From Synaphobranchus kaupii (lineage: Eukaryota > Chordata > Actinopteri > Anguilliformes > Synaphobranchidae), in the NCBI GenBank assembly GCA_029718625.1, contig CM056376.1, positions 29,949,883 to 30,013,882 of the forward strand: 64,000 nucleotides of DNA. The letters run 5' to 3'. Positions 46,601-58,600 of the stretch are shown piece after piece. The stretch's first letter is position 1, and each line of letters opens with the position of its first letter. A program made the position numbers and the translations under genes. The notes beneath the pieces were generated by a model. The model did no database searches and was not told where the DNA came from. It worked only from the letters and a program-made list of their open reading frames with translations.

Positions 46601-49600
46601 GATATTTTACATTTTTATTTTTAATAAATTAGCACAAATGTCTAAAACCCTGTTTTCACTTTGCCATTATGGGCTATTTTGTGTAGAATGTTGAGACAAA
46701 AAAATTAACTCAATTTATTGTAGAATATGTCTGTAACGTAATAAAACGTGGAGAAGGTGAAATGGGTGTGCAGACTTTCCGGCTTGACTGTATTAATGTG
46801 CATGTTTATGTATGAATATCCATGTGTTCTGTCAGTATTAGTAGTGTAAATGTGTGTGTTTAATGCACATGATGTGCATTGTGTAGGGTTTCATGTGAGT
46901 GTTTATAGGGTTTCATGTGTGTTCTTTGTATTCCTGCCCAGCTTGAGCCCACTTTATAGCTGTGTGGGTTTAATGCACCATTTGGTTATAGCTGTGTGGT
47001 GTTAATGCACCAGTTGGTTATAGCTGTGTGGTGTTAATGCACCAGTTGGTTATAGCTGTGTGGTGTTAATGCACCAGCGGGTTATAGCTGTGTGGTGTTA
47101 GTGCACCAGTTGGTTATAGCTGTTAGGCTTGTGCCATCGTGTGCAAGGCAGCATCGTCCCATCGAGCCCTCTAGCCATCGCCGATGGTCGATTCTATCGA
47201 GGGGTGCGCGGGGGCGGGGGCGGGGCTATTGAACAGCAGGCCTTTTTCTTACTTATTATGGCATACCATTGCGAATTGTATTCACTATTTTGTCCAGATA
47301 TAATAAAGAATAATATACAACATATTTCACATCTATTCTATATTAGCTAGTAGAGGCGATTTATCTGACCTGGCCGCTGTCCAACGAGACGGTCAGCATC
47401 ACGGTCAGCACCAGGAGCTATAGTTTCCCTAAGCCTTTCTGCGCCCTCGTCTGTCTTATAGCAATTTGTTTAATTTTACTAATTTCATTTCATTTTGTGA
47501 AGAAGCTAGACTAGCAGTCATCACGTTCATTATAATTTTTGTCTTGTAGTGAGCGATTCACAAGATCCCCTTTATGCCGCGTGCCATCCCGCACAGTCTA
47601 TCTCCATCTGCACGTAACTTCTCTCACTTAGCAGTATCGGGTTAGACCTTTTTAGCTAATGTAATCAAAAATACATAATAATTTACCCTGAAACTAATTA
47701 TTTTTATTGATAATCAGAAACTATTTATAGCCTAAATCTATGAAATAAAGAGACAACAAGACCTATAGGCTTACGTTTGACTGACAACAAGACCTATAGG
47801 CTTACGTTTGATTTTTTTTCATTATAGGGGACTTTTTTCACTGATGAAATGGTTAAGCTAGGCTATATTACATTGTAAATTACATTATTTACTATTCTAC
47901 ATAAACCTGTTGAATCAATTTGAGATTATAGCCTCAACTCCTAAATCGTTTCAATGTTTCGCTTGAGCGACGAAGACATTCCATGTACCAATATAGGAAT
48001 ATAGCGGCCACCTTTTCATCCAATCTAGTTTATTTCTCTGATAACATCTTTCATTAGTCTACAGTCAGATTGTACAATATTAGGCTATATTTGTTTCCAT
48101 GCCCCGAGTCCGACACCGGTAAGCTTGTTGTGCTGTTAGAATAAAAAGGCTGTTGAGGGATATATGGCTACAGCTCACCACTCCGTAGCCTAAGCCTACA
48201 CTCCGTTAGAGACTGAACAATAGTTTATCAATAGGACTATTGAATACAAAATATAATTTGTTTAATTAGGCCTGAATGAAATTATATAGTTAGTTGCACT
48301 GTGGTCTAACAGAAGGTAGGCTATCAGCGTGATTTTGCTCAATACAGGTAAATTATGGCGCCGTTGCACTGCAAAGGCGATCACATTTCAAAGACGCAGA
48401 CAACACGTTACATTGTAAATGCATGGTAGAGTAGAACATTTATTAAAACACAGAATGAGAGGCAAAATTTTTATTTTAAGAATTAAAAAAAGAAAAATCG
48501 TCCAGGCATCGACAAAGATAGCCATCGCCGATGGGTTCAACCATTGTCAATAGTCGATTCCATCGACCATCGTCCCAAGCCTAATAGCTGTGTTGTGTTA
48601 ATGCACCAGCGGGTTATAGCTGTGTTGTGTAAATGCACCAGCGGGTTATAGCTGTGTTGTGTTAATGCACCAGTTGGTTATAGCTGTGTGGTGTTAATGC
48701 ACCAGTGGGTTATAGCTGTGTTGTGTTAATGCACCAGTTGGTTATAGCTGTGTGGTGTTAATGCACCAGTTGGTTATAGCTGTGTGGTGTTAATGCACCA
48801 GTGGCTTATAGCTGTGTGGTGTTAATGCACCAGTGGGTTATAGCTGTGTGGTGTTAATGCACCAGCGGGTTATAGCTGTGTGGTGTTAATGCACCAGCGG
48901 GTTATAGCTGTGTGGTGTTAATGCACCAGCGGGTTATAGCTGTGTGGTGTTAATGCACCAGCGGGTTATAGCTGTGTGGTGTTAATGCACCAGCGGGTTA
49001 TAGCTGTGTGGTGTTAATGCACCAGCGGGTTATAGCTGTGTGGTGTTAATGCACCAGCGGGTTATAGCTGTGTGGTGTTAATGCACCAGCGGGTTATAGC
49101 TGTGTGGTGTTAATGCACCAGCGGGTTATAGCTGTGTTGTGTTAATGCACCAGCGGGTTATAGCTGTGTTGTGTTAATGCACCAGTTGGTTATAGCTGTG
49201 TGGTGTTAATGCACCAGTTGGTTATAGCTGTGTGCTATTAATGCACCAGTTGGTTATAGCTGTGTGGTGTTAATGCACCAGTGGGTTATAGCTGTGTTGT
49301 GTTAATGCACCAGTTGGTTATAGCTGTGTGGTGTTAATGCACCAGTTGGTTATAGCTGTGTGGTGTTAATGCACCAGTGGGTTATAGCTGTGTGGTGTTA
49401 ATGCACCAGTTGGTTATAGCTGTGTGGTGTTAATGCACCAGCGGGTTATAGCTGTGTGGTGTTAATGCACCAGTGCGTTGTAGCTGTGTGGTGTTAATGC
49501 ACCAGTTGGTTATAGCTGTGTGGTGTTAATGCACCAGTGGGTTATAGCTGTGTGGTGTTAATGCACCAGTTGGTTATAGCTGTGTGGTGTTAATGCACCA

Positions 49601-52600
49601 GTGGGTTATAGCTGTGTGGTGTTAATGCACCAGTTGGTTATAGCTGTGTGGTGTTAATGCACCAGTTGGTTATAGCTGTGTGGTGTTAATGCACCAGTGG
49701 GTTATAGCTGTGTTGTGTTAATGCACCAGTTGGTTATAGCTGTGTGGTGTTAATGCACCAGTTGGTTATAGCTGTGTGGTGTTAATGCACCAGTGGGTTA
49801 TAGCTGTGTGGTGTTAATGCACCAGTTGGTTATAGCTGTGTGGTGTTAATGCACCAGCGGGTTATAGCTGTGTGGTGTTAATGCACCAGTGCGTTGTAGC
49901 TGTGTTGTGTTAATGCACCAGTTGGTTATAGCTGTGTGGTGTTAATGCACCAGCGGGTTATAGCTGTGTGGTGTTACTGCACCAGTGGGTTATAGCTGTG
50001 TGGTGTTAATGCACCAGTTGGTTATAGCTGTGTGGTGTTAATGCACCAGTGGGTTATAGCTGTGTGGTGTTAATGCACCAGTTGGTTATAGCTGTGTGGT
50101 GTTAATGCACCAGTTGGTTATAGCTGTGTGGTGTTAATGCACCAGCGGGTTATAGCTGTGTTGTTTTAATGCACCAGTGAGTTATAGCTGTGTGGTGTTA
50201 ATGCACCAGTTGGTTATAGCTGTGTTGTGTTAATGCACCAGCGGGTTATAGCTGTGTTGTGTTAATGCACCAGTTGGTTATAGCTGTGTTGTGTTAATGC
50301 AGCAGTTTGTCCTGGTACTTCACACACACGGTTGTTAAATGGACTCTTGCTGTAGCAGGGCAGCTGAAGCAGGGCTGTATTTTCTACCTGTGGACAGGAT
50401 GCTTAGTGTTGATTTCTCTACCCTGCGGGGTGTCGCCCTGGCGACCGTTGCCTCGGGGGCGGAGCCTGTTGCTGAATGTGGGCTGCTGTGGGATCACATC
50501 AGAGCAACGGCGGAACGTGAGACACAATGACTGTGACAGGGTCACGGCCCTGCTTATAAAACCTTAGTATGCCTGCTGTGTTATTATCCCACACGCACGC
50601 ACACAGGCAAGCACAAACGCACGCACGCAATTTTCTATGTCCATTATCAAACTACGTCCATTGTCATACTACGTCCATTAGCAGACTATGTCCATTAGCA
50701 TACTATGTCCATTATCGAACTACATCTATTATCATACTAAATCCATATTCACATCAGCAGTTCGGTGTATATGAAGTCACATGATGTGAGCTCAGGTGTT
50801 CTGTGCTCCAGCTAATGCAGAGTAAAGAGCACCTCAGTGCTGATCCCGAGGGCTCCCAGCCAACTTTAACACTGCATCATATCACACAGGACACAGCCCT
50901 GTACTTTACACCTTTCATTCCTCATTCCCTTGTGCTTCCATTTTACTCTGGGCTATAAAATGACACTTTGTTCTTATCTTATATTTCCCTCGCACACGTG
51001 TGAAATATTCCAATATTAATCAGGCTTTCAGACCCTAAATGCCTGCGTGATGCAGTCACTGCTTGTTTTCCCGCTTCTGTGATTATAGGTTTTGTTCTCT
51101 ATTGTATTCAGATTTTGTGGTGCATTGAAGTGCCCCCTGGATATACCTGTCTGTCTGACGGTGAAGGTGAATGTGATACCTGATACTGCCCCCCGCTGAG
51201 CCCGTTGTTGTGGGAAGCGGTTTTAGGCGGATCTGGCGCAGGTTTGTCCCAGCCCAATCCCACGCCTCCCTTGGGCTGCCTGTGCACCTCTTTGGATGTT
51301 GGTAAAAAGTAAATAAATTCAGTGTTAGGCTTTCACTGGCCACTAGGGGGCGCACTGCGGACCTCCCCGGCCCCACAGCAGTTATCAGGCCCGGCCTGGC
51401 TTGGCTCGGCTTGGCTTGGCTGTTCATGTGAGCAGTGCAGGCATTTGCGTTTCCTCATTCCTGGTGAATGGGTGTGTGGCTAACTGTGTGTGTGTGTGTT
51501 CTTCTCCGGCAGGGTGTGTGTAAATAAGTCCACACAGGAGCGCCTCGCACTAAAGATCCTCATCGATCGGCCCAAGGCTCGCAATGAGGTATAGCTCACA
51601 GTGACAAGAACCTTGTTTTACACTTTTTACACATGTATCTACTGACTACACGCTGTTTTACATTTTTTACACATGTATCTACTGACTACACACTGTTTTA
51701 CACATTTTACACGTATCTACTGACTACACGCTGTTTTATACGTATTACACATGTATCTACTGACTACACGCTGTTTTATACGTATTACACATGTATCTAC
51801 TGACTACATGCTGTTTTATAAGTTTTACACATGTATCTACTGACTACACGCTGTTTTATACATTTTACACATGTATCTACTGACTACACGCTGTTTTACA
51901 CGTTTTACACATGTATCTACTGACTACACGCTGTTTTATACATTTTACACATGTATCTACTGACTACACGCTGTTTTATACATTTTACACATGTATCTAC
52001 TGACTACACGCTGTTTTATACGTATTACACATGTATCTACTGACTACACGCTGTTTTACACTTTTTACACATGTATCTACTGGCTACACGCTGTTTTACA
52101 CATGTATCTACTGACTACACGCTGTTTTATACATTTTATACATGTATCTACTGACTACACGCTGTTTTATATGTATTACACATGTATCTACTGACTACAC
52201 GCTGTTTTACACTTTTTACACATGTATCTACTGACTACACACTGTTTTACACTTTTTGCACATGTATCTACTGGCTACACGCTGTTTTACATGTTTTACA
52301 CATGTATCTACTGACTACACGCTGTTTTATACGTTTTACACATGTATCTACTGACTACATGCTGTTTTATACATTTTACACATGTACAGTCAAGCTGGAA
52401 AGTCTGCACACCCCCTTTCACCTTCTCCACGTTTTATTACGTTACAGACTTATACTACAATAGATTGAGTTCATTTTTTGCCTCAAACATCTACACACAA
52501 TAGCTAATAATGACGAAGTGAAAACAGGTTTTTAGAAAATATGCAATTTTATTTTACTGACAAAAATAGGTTATTTAGGGGTTACATATCTGTACACACC

Positions 52601-55600
52601 CTTAGCCTAATACTTGGTTGCTGCACCTTTGGCAGCGATTACAGCTTCAAGGCGTCTTGGGAAAGAAGCTACGAGCTTGGCACACTTGTTTCTGGACATT
52701 TTTGCCCATTCCTCTTGGCATATCCTTGCAAGCTCCGTCAGGTTGGATGGGGAGTGTCGGTACACAGCCATTTTCAGCTCTTTCCACAGATGTTCAATTG
52801 GATTCAGGTCTGGGCTCTGGCTGGGCCACTCAAGGACATGCACAGACTTTCTCCGAAGCCACTCCTTTGTTCTCTTGGCTGTGTGCTTTGGGTCGTTGTC
52901 ATGTTGGAAGGTAAACCTTCGCCCCAGTCTGAGGTCCAGAGCGCTCTGGAGCAGGTTTTCTTCAAGGATCTCGGTGTACTTAGCTGCATTCATCTTTCCC
53001 TCTATCAGGACTAGTCGCCCCGTTCCCGCTGCTGAAAAACATCCCCACATCATGATGCTGCCACCGCCATGCTTCACTGTAGGGATGGTATTAGCCAGGT
53101 GATAAGCGGTGCCTGGTTTCCTCAAGATGTGACGCTTGGTATTCAGGCCAAAAAGTTAAATTTTGGTTTCATCAGACCAGAGAATCTTGATTCTCATGGT
53201 TTGAGAGTCCTCTAGGTGCCTTTTGGCAAACTCCAAGCGGGCTGTGATGTGCCTTTTACTAAGGAGGGGCTTCCGTCTGGCCACTCTACCATAAAGGCCT
53301 GATTGATGGAGTGCTGCCTGGATGGTTGATCTTCTGAAAGGTTCTCCCATCTCCACAAGGATACGCTGGAGCTCTGTCAGAGTGACCCTCGGGTTCCTGC
53401 TCACCTCCCTGGCCAAGGCCCGTCTTCCCAGATTGCTCAGTTTGGCCGGGCGGCCAGGTCTAGGAAGATTCTTGGTGGTTCCAAACTTCTTCCATTTACG
53501 AATGATGGTGGCCACTGTGCTCTTTGGGACCTGTAAAGCTGCAGAGATTTTTCCGTACCCTTCTCCAGATCTATGCCTTGACACAATCCTGTTTCTGAGG
53601 TCTGCAGATAATTCCTTTGACCCCATGGCTTGGAGTTTGCTCTGACATGCACTGTCAACTGTGGGACCTTATATAGACAGGTGTTGGCAATCCCCAATCA
53701 TGTCCAATCAATTGAATTTATCACAGGTGGGCTCCAATTAAGTTGTAGAAACATCTCAAGCAGTATCAGTGGAAACAGAATGCACCTCAGCTCACTTTTG
53801 GGTGTCATATCAAAGGGTGTGCACACTTGTGTACATATGATATTTTACATTTAGATTTTTAATAAATTAGCACAAATGTCTAAAAACCTGTTTTCACTTT
53901 GTCATTATGGGCTATGTTGTGTAGAATTTTGAGACAAGAAATGAACTCAATCTATTGTAGAATATGTCTGTAACGTAATAAAACGTGGAGAAGGTGAAAG
54001 GGGTGTGCAAACTTTCCGGCTTGACTGTATCTACTGACTACACACTGTTTTTACACGTTTTACACATGTATCTACTGACTACACACTGTTTTATACATTT
54101 TACACATGTATCTACTGACTACAACGCTGTTTTATAAGTTTTACACATGTATCTACTGACTACACGCTGTTTTACACGTTTTACACATGTATCTACTGAC
54201 TACACACTGTTTTACACATTTTACACATGTATCTACTGACTACACACTGTTTTATACATTTTACACATGTATCTACTGACTACACGCTGTTTTATACGTA
54301 TTACACATGTATCTACTGACTACACGCTGTTTTACACTTTTTACACATGTATCTACTGACTACACGCTGTTTTACACTTTTTACACATGTATCTACTGAC
54401 TACACGCTGTTTTATATGTTTTACACATGTATCTACTGACTACACGCTGTTTTACACGTTTTACACATGTATCTACTGACTACACACTGTTTTACACATT
54501 TTACACATGTATCTACTGACTACACGCTGTTTTATACATTTTACACATGTATCTACTGACTACATGCTGTTTGACACTTTTTACACATGTATTTACAGAT
54601 GCATTTACTGACCATGTGCGGTTTTACACGTTCATTTACTGATTTACAGTTTTTTTTAGTCAGTGTGTGGTCAGTAAATCACAAGACTGGACACTTATAC
54701 ACACATTTACTGATAAAGTAGTGTCCATACCTAAGTTTCTTTCTGATGCCTCTTTTAGTTATTGGTCTGATCTGTTATTGGTGTGATTTGTGAGTCTGAT
54801 CATTATATTTATATAGCGCCTTTCACAAGGTTTCAATTGTGTGCTGTCAGGCAGTAACACAGGTGTGTGTGCGCCTGTATCTTCCCCAGGTGAGGCTGCA
54901 CATGATGTGCGCAGCGCATCCAAACATCGTCCAGATCATGGAGGTGTACGCCAACAGCGTGCAGTTCCCCCATGAATCCAGCCCCAGGTAAGAACCCAAC
55001 ACGCACCCTTACGCATGCGCTCACACGCAAACATACACACACACACTATATACACGCGCACACACATGCACACAGAAACACTAATCATAACCTGCAGGTA
55101 TGAACCCAACACGCATACACCCACACACACACACACACACACACTAATCATAACCCATCCATAACCTGCACTCATGCACTTGGACACTTGCTCACAGACG
55201 CAAACATGCACAAACGCGATTGGAGGTATGCATGTATGCATGCACACAAACACATGCACATGCTCTCATACATACATGTGCATGCACATGTGTACACATA
55301 CAAAATCCACACAAAGGTTCAGACTCTAGGGAATGTTCCAGTCTTTACATTAAAAACCCCTGTAAGCAAGCCAAAAAGGCAGTCTACACATCAATGATTC
55401 TGTACTCCCCTGCCTTGCCTTGCCTGTCTCTCCCCTTAACCCCCCCCCCTTCCCCAGGGCAAGGTTGTTGATCGTCATGGAGATGATGGAAGGCGGGGAG
55501 CTGTTCCATCGGATCAGTCAGCACCCGGCACTTCACAGAGAAGATGGCCAGCCAGGTCACCAAAACAGGTGTGAGACTGCCAGGGCAAAGATTCTATAAA

Positions 55601-58600
55601 CACACCAGAGACTCTGCTCCTGTGCTCCTTCCGTCCTCTCAGCTTCTTAACTACTGGAGGTGCCAGTGTTCAGTGTTATATTATAGTATAGAACTCCATT
55701 GCCACAGTATTATACTTGGTCAGGCCCGAAATACATTTTATAAAGTATTATAGTCATAAAATTTGAATGTTTTTGGTTTCAACATTGGAAGACAAAATGT
55801 TAAGAACAGAGAGCTTAGTATCTGGTTGGGTTAAGAATCTGTGCTGAAGGCGTGTCATAGGTCATTTATCATCAACAATGCAGCGCCAGGTTGGGTGGAT
55901 TCATTTCACATCAGCCTGGTCAGACTGAAGTGCCCCCTGGTCAGCCTCATAGTATTGTAAGGTTATGAGCAGCCTGGTCAGGCTCATAGTACCGTGAGGT
56001 TATGAGCATCCTGGTCAGGCTCATAGTACAGTGAGGTTATGAGCAGCCTGGTCAGGCTCATAGTACCGTGAGGTTATGAGCAGAGGTGTAAAATCCAGGG
56101 GTCAGAAAGTAAAAGTCCTGCCATGTGTTTCTTACGACCACTAACTCAGCCAGCTGATTTCACTAATTAGTTCTACCACCTGGCTGAAGACTTGTGCTAA
56201 TTAGTAAATCTAGGTGATTGGAACAAAATCCTGGGGAGGACCTTTACTTTCTGAACCTGGATTTTACACCTCTGGTTATGAGCAATCTGGTCAGCCTCCT
56301 AGTACCGTGAGGTTATGAGCAGCCTGGTCAGGCTCATAGTACTGTAAGGTTATAAGCAGCCTGGTCAGACTCATAGTACTGTAAGGTTATGAGCAGCCTG
56401 GTCATGCTCATAGAACTGTAAGGTTATGGGCAGCCTGGTCAGGCTCATAGTGCTATAAGGTTATGAGCAGCCTGGTCAGACTCATAGTACTGTAATGTTA
56501 TTGCTACAGCTGGTAATAATTGGTGATGGTGTGGATAGTTTTTAACATTAACCAATAAATTGAGTCTGGCCACCACCTAACAGGCACAGCACTGACTCTG
56601 TGTGCGTGTGCGTGCGTGTGTGTGCGTGTGTGTCTTTGTCTGTGCGTGTGTCTGTGTGCGTGTGCGTGTTACTGAGCAGATCAGCCAGGCGTTGGAGCAC
56701 TGCCACACGCTGAACATCGCACACAGAGACCTGAAGCCTGAGAACCTGCTGTTCAAGGACAACTCCTTGGTGAGGGCGGGGCTGGGAAAGCCACACCCCT
56801 CTCAGGGGCTGGAGGTGGGGCTGGGTGGGAAAGCCACACCCCTCTCAGGGGCTGGGGGTGGGGCTGGGTGGGGAAAGCCACACCCCTCTGGGGGGGTGGG
56901 GCTGGGGGGGAAAGCCACACCCCTCAGGGGCTGGGTGGGGAAAGCCACACCCCTCAGGGGCTGGGTGGGAAAGCCACACCCCTCTCTGGGGCTGGGTGGG
57001 AAAGCCACACCCCTCTCTGGGGCTGGGTGGGAAAGCCACACCCCTCTCAGGGGCTGGGGGTGGGGCTGGGTGGGAAAGCCACACCCCTCTCGGGGGCTGG
57101 GGGTGGGGCTCGGTGGGAAAGCCACGCCCTTCTCAGGGCTGGGGGGTTGGGACTGGGTGAGAAAGCCACACCCCTCTCAACATTGTCTTAAATCTCTCAA
57201 CATTGTCTTACAACATTGTCTTAAATCAAGAATGTACAAATTGATTTTGTGTTCTCAGTTTTTTTTGTTTTTTTTATAAGATTTATCTTATTAAAGATCA
57301 TGGTTAAGAATGTTGTACGTTATTTTTTGGAAAATGAAAAATCGGAATAAGACTTGTTATTCTTTTTTCTGATGAACATTTATTTTTAAACTAAATTAAG
57401 CACAGAGAAATTTAGCTCTTTTATTAAGAATTATGATTTAATTTTGAAATGTGTCATTTATTTTTATTTTTTTGCAATTCACCCATTCATTTTGCACCGT
57501 GTGTTTGTTTGGTCATCAGAATTTGTAATATTACTGATGCAAGACCGCTCTGAACTTGCTTTCCCAGGATGCACCGGTAAAGTTATGTGATTTTGGATTT
57601 GCCAAAATCGACCAAGGTGACCTGATGACTCCACAGTTCACCCCCTTACTATGTAGCACCTCAGGTAAATAAATACCCATTTTTAAAGGTAAATACCTGC
57701 TATTAAAGGTAAATACCAGATTTTAAAGGTAAATAGCCTACCTATTTGTTTGGTTGTATTAACCTCACTGCATGGTGTGTTTTATGGGTCAGTCAAGTGT
57801 AAATCCCCCACGTGTGAGATGGTAGTTTTAAACAGTTTAAATGATTGTATTACTGATCCTGCAGATAGAGTATAAACTCATGAGATTTCACAGCATTTAG
57901 TTCTCATTAGCCACTGCTGTCTTTTACATGCTTTTGTTTCATGAATATTTAGAGAGAAAGGCTGGTGTGATGTGGCTCTGGAGTTTACTCATGCTGTGAT
58001 GTGATGCTGTTGGTTCTCTCTCACTCCCTCTTCCCCCCCCCCCCCTCCCTCTCTCCCCCTCTCTCACTCCTTCTCTCCGCCTCTCACTCCCTCCCTCTCC
58101 CTCTCTCACTCCCTCCCTCTCCCTCTCTCCCCTTCTTTCCCCCTCTCTCACTCCTTCTCTCCCCCTCTCACTCCCTCCTCCCCCCCCTCTCTCCCTCTCC
58201 CCCCCTCTCTCCCCCCCCCCCTCCCTCTCTCCCCCTCCCCCCCCCCCCTCTCTCCCTCTCTCCTCCTCTCTCCCCCCTCTCCCCCCCCTCTCTCTCCCTC
58301 TCCCCCTCGCTCACTCCTTCTCTCCCCCCTCGCTCACTCCTTTTCTCCCCCTCTCTCACTCCTTCTCTCCCCCTCTCTCACTCCTTCTCTCCCCCTCTCT
58401 CACTCCTTCTCTCTCCCCCTCTCACTCCCTCCCCCTCTCACTCCCTCCCTCTCTCTCTCCCCCCTTTCTCTTTCTATCTTTCTCTCCCTCCCTCCCTGTC
58501 TCTCTCTTTCTCTCTCTCTCTCTCTCCCTCCCCCACCCCTCTCTCCCTCCCTCCCCCACCCCTCTCTCCCTCTCCAGGTACTGGAGGCACAGAGGAGACA

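Larger units (their letters stand above)
44938..46790 (-). mobile_element. Tc1-like transposon, MAPKAPK5 intron 2
   Basis: Same family as 25367-27001, ends CAGTCAAGCCGGAAGGTCTG and inverted counterpart, TA on both sides. About 1640 bp without the nested MITE at 45557-45761. Confidence 0.93.

Noticed and set aside
56602..57279. 225-codon frame joining HRDLKPEN to Gly/Pro repeats
   Set aside because: Only 56680-56769 is exon; the rest is read-through into the intron 6 minisatellite past a good donor.
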